A stretch of DNA of 64,000 bases, taken from positions 1 to 64,000 of the forward strand of contig CAZULC010000010.1 of assembly GCA_964621165.1 (NCBI GenBank), in the 5' to 3' direction. Both the position numbers and the translations under genes were made by a program. The stretch comes from UMGS1696 sp964621165 (lineage in GTDB: Bacteria; Bacillota; Clostridia; Oscillospirales; CAG-272). Numbering within the stretch: position 1 is the stretch's first letter; each line of letters starts with the position of its first letter. The notes beneath the pieces are model-generated. The model was not told the origin of the DNA. It saw only the letters and a list, made by a program, of their open reading frames with translations, and ran no database searches. Shown piece after piece: positions 43,829 to 53,718 of the stretch.

Positions 43829-45166
43829 TTACAAATTATCCTCATTGTCGCCCTTCTGCCGGATAACCAGCTTAATCGGCGTGCCCTTGAATCCAAAGGT
43901 CTGCCTGAGACAATTCTCAATGTACCGCTGATAGGAGAAGTGGAACAACTCCGCGTTGTTGCAGAATATTACAAACGTAGGCGGGCAGGCATGAGTCTGG
44001 GTCATGTAGTAAATCTTGAGCCTTCTTCCCTTGTCCGACGGGGGCTGAACCTTAGCGACCGCGTCTGCCAGAACGTCGTTGAGCATACCCGTGGAGACCC
44101 GCATCTTCGACTGATTGTCAACATAGTTTATCATTTTGAATAATTCATCTACTCTCTGACCGGTTTTCGCGGAGATATACATAATCGGCGCGTAGGTCAT
44201 GTAGGAGAGCGCGGTGGTGATTTTCTTGTTGAACTCGTTGACGGTGGAGTTGTCCTTTGAAATCTTGTCCCACTTGTTCACGCAGATAATCGACGCTTTT
44301 CCGGCTTCATGAGCCAGTCCCGCGATTTTCTCGTCCTGCTCCGTGATTCCCTCGGACGCGTCAATCATAATCAGGCACACGTTCGCCCTCTCAACCGCGT
44401 TTTTCGCACGTAAAACCGAAATTTTCTCAATCCTGTCGTCCACCTTCGCCTGACGCCTGATTCCCGCAGTGTCGATAAAGTTGTACTTCCCGTACTCGTT
44501 TTCAAAGAACGTGTCAATGGCGTCCCGCGTGGTTCCGGGAATGTCCGACACAATGCACCTGTCGTCCCCCAAAACCCGATTGACCAGCGACGACTTTCCC
44601 GCGTTGGGCTTGCCGATCACCGCAACGGATATGGTATCCTCGTCCACTAAATCCGTGTTGAACTCCGGCATAGCCTCAAGAACCGCGTCAAGCACATCCC
44701 CGCTTCCGCTTCCGTGTAGGGAGGATATTGCAATGGGGTCAATGTCAAATCCCAGCTCGTAGAACTCGTAGAAAGTCGGGTCAACGTCGCCGATTCTGTC
44801 CGACTTGTTGATGACCGGAACCACCGGCTTCCCGCTTTTTTTAAGCATTACCGCAATGTCGAGGTCGTCCGCCAATAAGCCTGTTCTTATGTCGCACATG
44901 AAAATAATAACGTCAGCCGTGTCAATAGCAATCTGCGCCTGCTCACGCATCTTTTTCAAAATCGTGTTGTCAGTCTTAGGCTCAATTCCGCCCGTGTCAA
45001 CCACCGAGAGAATCTTCCCCCGCCACTCACACTCGCCGTAAATCCTATCCCGCGTAACTCCGGGTGTGTCCTCCACGATAGCCCGCCGCTCGCCGATTAA
45101 TTTATTGAAAAGCGTAGACTTCCCCACGTTGGGTCGTCCCACAATAGCCACAATAGGTTTTGCCAT
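43829..45166 (-). CDS. der: ribosome assembly GTPase Der (EngA)
   Basis: The 445-residue protein is the double GTPase that helps mature the 50S subunit. Two GTPase domains are seen with P-loops GRPNVGKST (residue 9 onward) and GKPNAGKSS (about 187 onward), each with DTxG (VDTGGIE, IDTAGIR) and NKxD (NKSD, NKWD). A KH-like domain closes the protein. It lies between DUF512 and plsY, and a small GGCAG/CTGCC hairpin is in the 114-base gap upstream. Confidence 0.98.
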   Translation of the reverse strand: MAKPIVAIVGRPNVGKSTLFNKLIGERRAIVEDTPGVTRDRIYGECEWRGKILSVVDTGGIEPKTDNTILKKMREQAQIAIDTADVIIFMCDIRTGLLADDLDIAVMLKKSGKPVVPVINKSDRIGDVDPTFYEFYELGFDIDPIAISSLHGSGSGDVLDAVLEAMPEFNTDLVDEDTISVAVIGKPNAGKSSLVNRVLGDDRCIVSDIPGTTRDAIDTFFENEYGKYNFIDTAGIRRQAKVDDRIEKISVLRAKNAVERANVCLIMIDASEGITEQDEKIAGLAHEAGKASIICVNKWDKISKDNSTVNEFNKKITTALSYMTYAPIMYISAKTGQRVDELFKMINYVDNQSKMRVSTGMLNDVLADAVAKVQPPSDKGRRLKIYYMTQTHACPPTFVIFCNNAELFHFSYQRYIENCLRQTFGFKGTPIKLVIRQKGDNEDNL

Positions 45167-45280
45167 AATTTACCTCCGTTAAGGGAAGCCGAAGTCCCCG
45201 TTTATCTATTCAAAACGGCAGAAAGCTGCCACTTATTTCCAAATTTAAATATCACAAATTACCACTAAATTCCATTTAAT

Positions 45281-46576
45281 TCACGACAGCCCCAGCAGCT
45301 TCTCAATAAAGTCCGCGCCGTCGTTTTCGGTAAAGTCCACCTTCACCCCAAGCTTTTCTTCAAGCCCCGCCGGAGTCATGCCGCAGAGGAATAAATCCCC
45401 ATCAGCCCGCAGCGTGGTTTTCGAGAGATAAAGACACTCCCCAAGCTCACGACCGGCAAGCTGCTCCGATATGTCCTTCCCCGTGAGAAGCCCCGTCACC
45501 GTGACCTGCCCGCCGAAGAAATTGTTCTTGATTTTGTACACATGAACCGTCAGTCCCGGGCATTTTTTCGTGAGCCGACCCACAAGACGGGAGATAAACT
45601 CGTACGCCTCTTCCCCTGTGGCAACGGAAACCTCGCGAACCACCGCACACTCACCCTCATCGAGAAAGTCCAGCATGGAGTCAAACTCGGCTTCAAAGGA
45701 GGTCAGCATACCCACGCCGTTGTCAAGCTGAGTGTACTCGCCGTAGTAGCCGTCCTTCGGAAGCGGAGTCCCGCTTTTTACGTAAAACTCGTCCGACGCG
45801 AAGAAAATCCTCTCCGGCAAACCCTCGTTGAACCCGTCCACCTGCCTGATAACCGCCGCGCATTCCTCCCCATTGAACGGCTCCAGCGGAAACAGCCCTT
45901 CCCTGAACGCAGTAAGCCCAACTGGAACAACGGACACGCTCTCCATCGCCGGGTAGTATTTCGCGAGATCCCGCATGGTTCTGTCCAGCTCAGCTCCGTC
46001 GTTGATGCCCTTGCATAACACAATCTGCCCGTGGAGCTTGACCCCCGCTGACGCCAGCCTGTCAATGTAAGCGAGCACCTCCCCCGACCGCTTGTTCTTC
46101 ATCATGAACTTTCTGAGGTCCGGATTTGTGGTGTGGACGGAAATATTCACCGGGGAGATGTGCATCTCGATAATCCGGTCAATGTCTTCCTCATGCAGGT
46201 TCGTCAGGGTGATGTAGTTCCCGTGGAGGAACGCTAGCCGGCTGTCGTCGTCCTTGAAGTAAATCGTGTCCCGCATGCCTTTCGGGTTCTGGTCAATGAA
46301 GCAGAAAATGCATCCGTTTTCGCAGCGGTGTTTTTTGTCCATCAGGGGAGTGCCGAACTCAAGGCCTATGTCGTCGTACTCGCCTTTTTTTATGGTTTTT
46401 TCAATAATATCCGGCCCCCGGTGAAGCTTCAAGACAACCTTAGTGTCCGCCAGCCTGAAACGGTAGTCAAGAACGTCGTTTATCGGCTTCCCGTTTATCT
46501 CAAGCAGATAGTCTCCCGCCAAAATTCCGGCTCTTTCCCCACGGGAGTGAGGAAGAACCCCCGTTATCTCTACCAT
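45281..46576 (-). CDS. DUF512 protein: PDZ plus radical-SAM-like iron-sulfur domain
   Basis: The 431-residue protein starts with a PDZ-like domain (SRGERAGILAGDYLLEINGKPI), followed by a radical-SAM-type cluster motif CENGCIFCFIDQ and a DUF512 C-terminus with NNFFGGQVTVTGLLTG. The family is conserved in anaerobic Firmicutes, usually next to der as here; its reaction is unknown to me. The start is ATG 46576: the promoter's -10 box lies at 46616-46621, so an in-frame ATG at 46603 would be almost at the transcript start. Confidence 0.9.
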   Translation of the reverse strand: MVEITGVLPHSRGERAGILAGDYLLEINGKPINDVLDYRFRLADTKVVLKLHRGPDIIEKTIKKGEYDDIGLEFGTPLMDKKHRCENGCIFCFIDQNPKGMRDTIYFKDDDSRLAFLHGNYITLTNLHEEDIDRIIEMHISPVNISVHTTNPDLRKFMMKNKRSGEVLAYIDRLASAGVKLHGQIVLCKGINDGAELDRTMRDLAKYYPAMESVSVVPVGLTAFREGLFPLEPFNGEECAAVIRQVDGFNEGLPERIFFASDEFYVKSGTPLPKDGYYGEYTQLDNGVGMLTSFEAEFDSMLDFLDEGECAVVREVSVATGEEAYEFISRLVGRLTKKCPGLTVHVYKIKNNFFGGQVTVTGLLTGKDISEQLAGRELGECLYLSKTTLRADGDLFLCGMTPAGLEEKLGVKVDFTENDGADFIEKLLGLS

Positions 46577-46615
46577 AATCAAATACGTCCAATGTATACA
46601 CAATTATATCATTAT

Positions 46616-46644
46616 ATTATACCAAAAATTTTACCAAACGTCAA
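46616..46644 (-). promoter_or_regulatory. sigma-A promoter of the DUF512-der-plsY operon
   Basis: On the minus strand TTGACG (46644-46639), 17-base spacer, TATAAT (46621-46616), 40 bases before the start codon at 46576. Confidence 0.85.
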
Positions 46645-46680
46645 GGATAAATACGACTTTCTTTTCATGCAGCGTCATAA

Positions 46681-47297
46681 TTATATGCCCACATACGCCA
46701 CAATCGCCGCGATAAGCATAACCATCCCCACGCCAAACAGCCCGTACTTTAAAACACGCTTCCAAAAGAGTTAGAACGGCGACAGATTGTCCTCTGAGAT
46801 ATACCACAGCAGGTGCAGCGTGTCAGTGAGCCAGACGAACTTCGGAAAGAGCAGATAAATGACAGATCCAATCAGGAAAACAATCCTGAAAACTCCAAAC
46901 CCGGCGGCTTTATTGCACTGTTCAATCCTATCCTGTGTTATCCCCGGAGCGGTATTGAAGTAATCGCATACACCGTTCCGTCCTCGTAATAAACGAATCC
47001 CCGGGGAAATCTGCTCGGGAAGAGCCGCCTTCAGTTTTCCCTTTTTTACATTAGCGAGGGAGACAAAAATAAATAAGGCAATTATCGCGGCAAGGCTAAT
47101 GAGAGCAAGAATCCTGTCAATCCTGCTGACGTAATACGGATCCGTTCGGTCCCCATCTCGTCTATGGTATCGGACAGCTCCGCCCCCACCCGATTCTCCT
47201 CCGCTTCACTGACGGGTTTGTCGAGCACTGCCCCGCAGTCCAAACAATTGACCCGGTTGTCGTCCTGCACCGCACCACATTTTTTTCAGATTTTCAT
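46681..47297 (-). pseudogene. zinc-ribbon membrane protein, broken
   Basis: From ATG 47297 the reading MKI*KKCGAVQDDNRVNCLDCGAVLDKPVS shows a two-CxxC zinc ribbon in which the first Cys codon (TGC) is now TGA. A frameshift follows near 47165 (EMG/DRTDPYYVSRIDRI). The rest gives two or three membrane segments (LALISLAAIIALFIFVSL; VFRIVFLIGSVIYLLF) with another TAG near 46772 before LFWKRVLKYG and the end GIVAYVGI-like at 46681. Two nonsense codons and at least one frameshift make it a clear pseudogene of the family of small zinc-ribbon membrane proteins of Firmicutes. Confidence 0.8.
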
Positions 47298-47370
47298 ATT
47301 GTACTGCTCCTTTCAATGGTGGTATCCGCATTTTGATCAGACTTTCTTTCACTGAAACAACGCCGCCTGG

Positions 47371-47892
47371 TCAGCCCAGCAGCTTCAGGTAAATCAAAAC
47401 CTCGTTCCCGTGCCTGTTTTTGTAAACATACCCGTCCGTCTCAAAGCCTGACTTCTCATGCAGTCTCCGGCTCGCGGTGTTGTTCACCCGTACCTGCTGG
47501 GAAACGATTTTATATCCCATCTCCGCGGCTGTATTGATAGCTTTTTCCATTGCCGAAAATCCATACTCCCGCCTCTTGTATTCCGGAAAAATCTCGGGTC
47601 CTATTGACACAACATTTGCGGAATGCTCATACAGCGAGATGTACCCGACAATTGCGTCTCCGTCGACAACCGCGTACATCTCAAAAAATCTGCCCATGTA
47701 TAACCCCGCGGTTCCACTCGGCAATCATCAAGCGAATCTCCAACTCCGACATGGAAAAACGCCCCTCACGGCACAAAATCTCCGCGTCCCCGTCGCAAAA
47801 CTTCCGTAAAGCTAAAATAATCCCCCGCCTCCCTCATAAGCTATATCATATGGATTTGCTTAGCACTATAACCTCAGGCTTTTTGACTCCAT
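47371..47892 (-). pseudogene. GNAT acetyltransferase, frameshifted
   Basis: The C-terminal 117 residues are intact (MYAVVDGDAIVGYISLYE, GPEIFPEYKRREYGFSAMEKAI, VNNTASRRLHEKSGFETDG) and typical of a GNAT enzyme. The N-terminal part is scattered over other frames: DGDAEILCREGRFSMSELEIRLMIAEWN upstream of a break near 47700, and GDYFSFTEVL near 47800. The ancestral start is probably ATG 47892, but TAG interrupts the reading nine codons in. At least two frameshifts and one stop separate these pieces. Confidence 0.78.
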
Positions 47893-47907
47893 AATTCCCC
47901 GAAGAAG

Positions 47908-48696
47908 TCACACCACAATATACGACCCCGACTCAAAAACATCGCACTCGCCCACCCCCAGCCTTAAAATATACTCCCGCAGACGTGGCACAACCGGCTC
48001 TTCCGTGTGATAATGCCCTGCTTCAATCGTCACCATGCCGTATTCCTCGAACGCATCCGCCGTGCCGTTGTAGTCAGCTTCCCCGGTGATGAACGCCTGA
48101 CAGCCCAGATGAGCCGCAGGAATCAAAAAATCCTTCCCGCTTCCGCCGCACCAGCCGATTTTCTTCACAACCTTGCCTGCCCCTCCGATTCCGCTGTTGA
48201 GCCTGACCGCCGGACAGCTGAGAGCTGACTTCACCGTCTTGCACAGTTCAAAGGCAGTCATGGGACGCATGAGAACCCCTGCGCGGCATATCTCCGGCGA
48301 ATCCTCGTCCCCGAACTTCTCAACCGACGTAAAAGCCAGCCCCAGAGCCTCGCCGAGAGCGTCATTCACCCCGCCCGCACATGCGTCAAGTCTTGTGTGG
48401 AACGACAGCACCGACAGACCGCCGGACAGAGCTGTGATTATCCTCTCGCCTGCAAGTTCCCCGCCCACAACCGCCTTCGCGCCACGGAACAGCATGGGAT
48501 GATGAGTGACCAAAACGTCGTACCCGCCCTTTACCGCAGTTTTTACAGCCGCCAGAGACGCGTCCATCGACACCAGAACCCGCCTGACTTCACGATTTAC
48601 GTCGGAGGAAACCATAATTCCGTCGTTGTCCCATGAGCAGGAGAGCGAGGACGGACACATCCCGCTTATTTTTTCGTGCAGTTCAAATACAGTCAT
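47908..48696 (-). CDS. Nif3-like dinuclear metal centre protein
   Basis: The 262-residue protein matches the Nif3/YqfO family (sometimes annotated as GTP cyclohydrolase type 2). Metal-binding segments are visible: THHPMLFRG, LSFHTRLDACAGGVND, and EAGHYHTEEPV near the end. The optional central insert of YqfO is absent. It follows trmK, a common gene pair in Firmicutes; the biochemical role is uncertain. Confidence 0.94.
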   Translation of the reverse strand: MTVFELHEKISGMCPSSLSCSWDNDGIMVSSDVNREVRRVLVSMDASLAAVKTAVKGGYDVLVTHHPMLFRGAKAVVGGELAGERIITALSGGLSVLSFHTRLDACAGGVNDALGEALGLAFTSVEKFGDEDSPEICRAGVLMRPMTAFELCKTVKSALSCPAVRLNSGIGGAGKVVKKIGWCGGSGKDFLIPAAHLGCQAFITGEADYNGTADAFEEYGMVTIEAGHYHTEEPVVPRLREYILRLGVGECDVFESGSYIVV

Positions 48697-48733
48697 AACT
48701 CTACCCTTTCAATATTATATTTTCATTTTGAAT

Positions 48734-49447
48734 TTACTTTATTCCTGAGACAATCGTCTCAATTTCGCAGAGAAGCGCGGATTCGTGAGAACAGTCAAGC
48801 CCGCCGGAATTCATTCCTGCAATTTTCACCCTGAGCTTGTCCATGACCTTCCCGGCGTATTCGAAAAACAACTCCCCGCCCCGCTGGATGTTCCGCCAAC
48901 CCAGAGCCAGCTCCGCACCGGAATAAGCCTCAGCCACGCCGCTAAACTCCGCGCAGATCACCGCATAAACCCGACCGGCGGACTTGCACAACCTCTCGTC
49001 AGTAATCCCGAACCCATTCTCCATCAGGTACGCTCTCACCTTGTCGGCGTAGGTCATGGGCTGCAATATAAGCCGGACGCCGTCACGCTTTACGAGAGCC
49101 GACCGCGAGAGAATATCCACAATCAGCTCCCCGCCCATCCCGCATACAGCCACGTCAATATTATCCGCACCCGAGCCACCCCCGCCCAAGTCCGCAGACT
49201 CCGCCCAGTCCAGCCCGTCGGACAAAACAAAGCGAATTTTTCCTTTTACGCCATACTTCTCCGCGTTGGAAACCGCCCTCTCCAGCGGACCCCGGTTTAT
49301 GTCAGACGCCGCCGCAGAGGTAATTTTCCCGTCAAGAAGCAGCTTCACCGGCAGATAAGCGTGATCCGTCCCTACGTCGATAAGAAAGCTCCCCTCCCGC
49401 ACAAAGGAAGCCGCCGCGTCAAGCCGCCCATCCAAAACCAAATTCAT
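48734..49447 (-). CDS. trmK: tRNA (adenine22-N1)-methyltransferase
   Basis: The 237-residue enzyme methylates A22 of tRNAs using SAM. TrmK features are present: RLDAAASFV, SAM motif LIDVGTDHAYLPVKLL, ASDINRGPLERA, the VAVCGMGGELIVDIL block and LILQPM. The length is typical (230-240). It lies 37 bases upstream of the Nif3-like gene in the same operon. Confidence 0.94.
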   Translation of the reverse strand: MNLVLDGRLDAAASFVREGSFLIDVGTDHAYLPVKLLLDGKITSAAASDINRGPLERAVSNAEKYGVKGKIRFVLSDGLDWAESADLGGGGSGADNIDVAVCGMGGELIVDILSRSALVKRDGVRLILQPMTYADKVRAYLMENGFGITDERLCKSAGRVYAVICAEFSGVAEAYSGAELALGWRNIQRGGELFFEYAGKVMDKLRVKIAGMNSGGLDCSHESALLCEIETIVSGIK

Positions 49448-49521
49448 AATGCCACCTCACAAAAAGCCGTGCGAAAGAAGCCAGCCTTGCCCTAAAAATT
49501 CCACGCCATTATAAACGTAAA

Positions 49522-49547
49522 AAGACGGGGATATGCTTCTCCGCCTT
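49522..49547 (-). terminator. rho-independent terminator of the murA-DUF1858 unit
   Basis: On the minus strand AAGGCGG pairs with CCGTCTT (one G-T) and TTT follows. It is 15 bases behind the DUF1858 stop. Confidence 0.75.
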
Positions 49548-49561
49548 TTCACAAATCAGAA

Positions 49562-49771
49562 TTACTTGCTTTCCTTGCTGTCGAAATACTTGTTCAGCTT
49601 TTCAATCAGCTCATCCGGGTCAACGCCGTGAACCTCGCAGGCTTCCTCGATGGACTCCATTCTGGACACAGGGCAGGTTATGCAGTGCATGCCGCTCTCG
49701 AGAAAAATCTCAGCCGTATCCTCGTCAAAATCCACAACGTCTCCGATGATGGTTTCCTTTGTTACTTCCAT
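49562..49771 (-). CDS. DUF1858 small protein
   Basis: The 69-residue protein is a single DUF1858 domain: VTKETIIGDVVDFDEDTAEIFLESGMHC, ITCPVSRMESIEEAC, DELIEKLNKYF. The Cys pair CITC is typical of this family, often linked to hybrid-cluster-like or sulfur metabolism; no function is proven. GGAGC lies before the ATG, 62 bases downstream of murA. Confidence 0.93.
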   Translation of the reverse strand: MEVTKETIIGDVVDFDEDTAEIFLESGMHCITCPVSRMESIEEACEVHGVDPDELIEKLNKYFDSKESK

Positions 49772-49833
49772 ATTTTATAGCTCCTTTGCTTTATATAAAT
49801 TTAAAATATAGTCAAATCCAAGACGGACAAATG

Positions 49834-51123
49834 TCACTGCGCAAGCTGCATATCCCCGTCATCAGGCAGAACAACCTTCTCGATGTCAGCTCCAAGAGAC
49901 CTCAGCTTGCCGCATATATTATCATATCCGCGTTCGATGTATTTTATCTCGGAAATTTCAGTTCTTCCGGGACATGTCAGCGCCGCGATCATCACAGCAA
50001 CTCCGCCTCTCAGATCCGTCGCAATCACCGGAGCCGGTTTAATGGAGTGTCCGCCTTCGATTACCACAATGCGCCCGTCGACCTTGATGTGTGCTCCCAT
50101 CCGCTTCAGTTCCTCAACATAACGGAACCGGTTTTCGTAAATGCTCTCGTTGATGTAGCTGGTTCCCTCAGCCATGCAGAGTAGAGCCGTCATCTGCGGG
50201 TGCATATCCGTGGGGAAGCCGGGGTAAGGCAGGGTCTTCACGCTGGTCCGGCGGATTTTCTTTCCAGCTGTGACGTGGACCGCGTCGTCAAATTCTTCAA
50301 TTGTGGCGCCAGTTTCCTCAAGCTTTGCGCTTATTGACTCAAGGTGCTTCGGAATCACGTTGCTCACTCTCACCGAGCCTCCGGTTGCCACAGCCGCAAC
50401 CATGAACGAACCGGCTTCAATCATGTCGGGAATTATGGCGTATGTGCATCCGTGAAGAGAACGCACGCCCTTTATCTTTATCACGTCCGAACCCGCACCG
50501 GTAATATGAGCGCCGCAGGTGTTTAAAAAGTTCGCGCAGTCAACAATGTGGGGTTCCCGCGCGGCATTGTCGATAATTGTAGTACCGTCAGCAACCGACG
50601 CCGCAATCATGATGTTTAAGGTAGCTCCAACGGTGGAAACGTCGAAGAAGATGTTGGCTCCCTCAGGACCGGATTCCGAGGAAATCTCAATGTATCCCCC
50701 CTCAGTCTTCACACACCCGCCGAGTGCCTCAAATCCCTTTATGTGCTGATCAATGGGACGCACACCGAAGTTGCATCCGCCGGGATAGCCAACTCTCGCA
50801 CATGCGAACCGTCCGAACTCAGCCCCAAGGAGGTAGTACGAGCCGCGGATTCTTCTCACAAGATCATAGTCCGACTTGCCGGGTTCCACATTGGTGCAGT
50901 CAATCTCATATGTTGTGGAGTCAAGCATTCTGACCGTTGCCCCGATTCCCTTCAGAATTTCAAAAGAATATGTTATGTCGGAGATTGCCGGAATGTTTTC
51001 GAGAACCACTTTTCCCTTCACCAAAACGCATGCGTAAATTATAGGGAGAGCCGCGTTCTTTGAACCTGAAATCTCCACGTTTCCAAACAGAGGATGCCCC
51101 CCGTTTATAATTATCTTTTCCAT
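49834..51123 (-). CDS. murA: UDP-N-acetylglucosamine 1-carboxyvinyltransferase
   Basis: The 429-residue enzyme does the first step of peptidoglycan synthesis, adding enolpyruvate from PEP to UDP-GlcNAc; fosfomycin blocks its Cys. The active-site Cys117 lies in GGCNFGVRPIDQH and Lys22-Asn23 in SGSKNAALP. Length is normal. The 229 bases upstream (51124-51352) hold no gene. Its position downstream of the WalRK cluster links it to wall control. Confidence 0.96.
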   Translation of the reverse strand: MEKIIINGGHPLFGNVEISGSKNAALPIIYACVLVKGKVVLENIPAISDITYSFEILKGIGATVRMLDSTTYEIDCTNVEPGKSDYDLVRRIRGSYYLLGAEFGRFACARVGYPGGCNFGVRPIDQHIKGFEALGGCVKTEGGYIEISSESGPEGANIFFDVSTVGATLNIMIAASVADGTTIIDNAAREPHIVDCANFLNTCGAHITGAGSDVIKIKGVRSLHGCTYAIIPDMIEAGSFMVAAVATGGSVRVSNVIPKHLESISAKLEETGATIEEFDDAVHVTAGKKIRRTSVKTLPYPGFPTDMHPQMTALLCMAEGTSYINESIYENRFRYVEELKRMGAHIKVDGRIVVIEGGHSIKPAPVIATDLRGGVAVMIAALTCPGRTEISEIKYIERGYDNICGKLRSLGADIEKVVLPDDGDMQLAQ

Positions 51124-51352
51124 TGAATTACCGAGCCTTTCGTCTTCTGCTCACTGCACAGCCGCAGATTTTATATTTACAATTATATTGGAGTAATCTT
51201 TTTAATCCGAAACAGAGCGCAAAAACCGCCTCGTTCATACGTCTGCTTCTCCTATATTATAACAGTTTATGCACAATAATGAAAGTGTTTTTGCAAGGAT
51301 TTTCATAAAATTAATACTTCACGGCGTTTTCATATAAGTTGGTACCATTTGA

Positions 51353-52282
51353 CTACTTGTTTTTTGTGTAAAGTGTACTATCCAAAGCGTTGTAAATATA
51401 CTCGCCGGCGGAGTCCGTCACAACTTTCCAGCATGGGATCAGGCAGAAATCCTCGTCTTCGCCATAAATGTAGAGGGAATAGCACCGCTCAACCGCCTCT
51501 ATTGTGACTCCCTCAGCCGAAGAGGAAGCCGCGGCCGACAGCTCTTTTTTCACATTAAACAGTATATTTATCATGTCGTGCAGTTGTGCGGAATAAGAGT
51601 CCGCAAGAGTGAGAAAACACCACGAACCGTAGGCTTCTTCGACCTCGTTCCCATCGATTATGCAGATTGCGATATTGTCGGCAATTTCAACCCCGTCGAT
51701 CTCCCTCCTGCACAGGGCAAAAATCCTGCCGCCGCTTTCCCAAATTCGTTCTACCGTTGTAATGACGCTGATGTTTTCCGCCTGAACAAAGTCCTCGCTT
51801 CCCCTCTCGAGAAACCGCACGGCAGTAGAGCGGACTTCCGTCTCGGCTTCCTCACTGAGATGATTGCTGATCTGCGTTACATCCGCACTGGAAGGCTCTT
51901 CTCCGGCCTCGTCACCGTCACGGTAGTACCGGAAATAGAATCCGTCCCCGAACTCCACCCGTCCTCCGCCGTCCATAAGAATAATCTCCCCCTCGGGCGT
52001 GACAAAGGAACAGTCGACCTCATGTCCGTCGAGAAGCGAGGCGACCGTGTAGTTGTAGTCAGCTGAGGCGCACATATATACGTTTCCCGTCTGCTTTTTT
52101 GTGGACACAAGGCTCTTGTCCACGTGAATATTGTCTTCCTCGAGAAGGGATATCAGGTCCTCTGCCGCACTGTCGGGGAGATAAAGTATGCGTCTGCGAA
52201 CAAGGGACAGGCACACCCCCACAATCACGCAGGACAGCGCCAGCACGCAGAGCAGCACCTTGAGAATATTTCGTCCGTCCAT
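51353..52282 (-). CDS. YycI-like WalK-associated membrane protein
   Basis: The 309-residue protein has one N-terminal membrane segment (about 8-28) and an extracytoplasmic domain; the C-terminal part (YSLYIYGEDEDFCLIPCWKVVTDSAGEYIYNA) resembles the last repeat of YycH/YycI proteins, which restrain the WalK kinase in other Firmicutes. It starts 14 bases after the larger YycH-like gene. The assignment rests on layout and gene order more than on sequence. Confidence 0.65.
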   Translation of the reverse strand: MDGRNILKVLLCVLALSCVIVGVCLSLVRRRILYLPDSAAEDLISLLEEDNIHVDKSLVSTKKQTGNVYMCASADYNYTVASLLDGHEVDCSFVTPEGEIILMDGGGRVEFGDGFYFRYYRDGDEAGEEPSSADVTQISNHLSEEAETEVRSTAVRFLERGSEDFVQAENISVITTVERIWESGGRIFALCRREIDGVEIADNIAICIIDGNEVEEAYGSWCFLTLADSYSAQLHDMINILFNVKKELSAAASSSAEGVTIEAVERCYSLYIYGEDEDFCLIPCWKVVTDSAGEYIYNALDSTLYTKNK

Positions 52283-52296
52283 AATTTTATATAACG

Positions 52297-53718
52297 CTAC
52301 CTCCTGCCCATCCAGTCCGCCCGTACGCTTTCCGAGAAAAAGTCGCAGCGGTAGACAAGTGTCGTATTTCTGAATTCCCCGCCGACGTATCTTATGAACT
52401 TGCCCTCGTCCATCATGATCTGCCGGACCCCAAGGTTGCGCACGGCAAGGGTGTACAGTCTGGCGCTCCGGAGTATGCCGTTTTCAAATACCGCGGTAAA
52501 TGCAGGATCTATTCCAGTGATTCGTATATTGTCGAAGGCGTAGAAAAACTTCACCGTGACAACCCCGCCGCTGACCTCAACCGAATCGAAGCAGAATTCT
52601 GCGTCCATTCCGGCGTAATTACGGTTCAGGGTGCGGAAATAGTTTATGATGTTGACCGAGGCCTCGATGTACTCCCGCAGTCCGGTGGAGTCAGACCTGC
52701 CTATGAAGTCGTCCACCCCGATACCTCCGTCGGAAGCTGACGTAAACTCAAATGAAGTCACTCCCGCAGTGAAAATGCCGTTGATGTCGCCGTAGCTGCC
52801 CTGACCGTCATCAACGTTTTCAAACAGGAGCTTTTCCGTATTCAGGCCGAAGAATCCGAGAATGGATTTTATCTCGTCATCCGATGCGTTCTGTATCATT
52901 GCGGCTGTTCCGTCGGTCATGAGAATTTTGCGCGCCGCCACGGACTGCGTGAACACCGGCTCGTTTTCCTTCATTTCGTAGGCATACATGTTCCGACGGT
53001 ACTGGGACAGCAGAGCCGCCACGTACTCAACGGTGAACTCCCCGGCAACACTCCCGCGATAGGTTCTGACAACGCCGTCCCAGCTTCTCACAACGGCTTC
53101 AGCGTAAGCGGAATCCGCGTCAGGCGACGGTGGAATCAGGTACATCTCGTAGACATACGCCCCAACGTCACGGCGCTCTTTTTCTCCGCCCTCAACCTCG
53201 AACCTGTCAGCGTCCGCGCTTTTGTAGTAGTCGTCGGCAAAAATACCTATTATCACGTCCGGAACTTCGCTGTGGTAGCGCAGATAGACCCCGCACTCCG
53301 CCCCGGAAAGACTATCCCACAGGTCATCGTCAGAAGCTGCGGAAGCCCCGTCAGTCCCATCAGATGCGCTGTAATCTTCCGCGGGAACAAGGTTTTCCGG
53401 ACAGATCAGTGCGCTCAGGGCAGGCGAGAGAGCCTTGTATATGCCGGCGGTGGTGGTTGCGGCTCCGGACAGTCCACGTTTTTCGCCGCCTGAAAAAATC
53501 CCGATGAACTCAGGCAAAAACCAGCGTGATAGATCCGCGTCGTAGGCGTAAGGGGAGCCGTCGGAGGTGATTTCCTCAAAGTCGAAATCCGGCTGATTCC
53601 ACCCGAGGTTGAGGATGTAGACCATGTAGAGGGTCAGCGTGATTAACAGAACCAAGAGGACAGCACAGGCCGTTCCCTGTAAAATTCTCCCGCCCCTGTC
53701 TCCGGTTATCCTTTTCAT
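52297..53718 (-). CDS. YycH-like WalK-associated membrane protein
   Basis: The 473-residue protein has one N-terminal membrane segment (about 15-35, after a basic MKRITGDRGGR) and a large extracytoplasmic domain. Location between WalK and a YycI-like gene and the single-pass topology point to YycH, a regulator of WalK; sequence likeness is weak. Its start overlaps the stop of the small upstream gene (ATGA at 53715-53718), so both are translated in a coupled way. Confidence 0.65.
   Translation of the reverse strand: MKRITGDRGGRILQGTACAVLLVLLITLTLYMVYILNLGWNQPDFDFEEITSDGSPYAYDADLSRWFLPEFIGIFSGGEKRGLSGAATTTAGIYKALSPALSALICPENLVPAEDYSASDGTDGASAASDDDLWDSLSGAECGVYLRYHSEVPDVIIGIFADDYYKSADADRFEVEGGEKERRDVGAYVYEMYLIPPSPDADSAYAEAVVRSWDGVVRTYRGSVAGEFTVEYVAALLSQYRRNMYAYEMKENEPVFTQSVAARKILMTDGTAAMIQNASDDEIKSILGFFGLNTEKLLFENVDDGQGSYGDINGIFTAGVTSFEFTSASDGGIGVDDFIGRSDSTGLREYIEASVNIINYFRTLNRNYAGMDAEFCFDSVEVSGGVVTVKFFYAFDNIRITGIDPAFTAVFENGILRSARLYTLAVRNLGVRQIMMDEGKFIRYVGGEFRNTTLVYRCDFFSESVRADWMGRR

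Noticed and set aside
45181..45260. Possible reverse-strand copy of the dispersed repeat (GGGAAGCC...)
   Set aside because: Only the first eight bases match the reverse of the repeat; the order of blocks is not kept.
47908..48696. GTP cyclohydrolase function for the Nif3-like gene
   Set aside because: That name is carried over in some annotations; the sequence shows only the Nif3 metal-binding scaffold.
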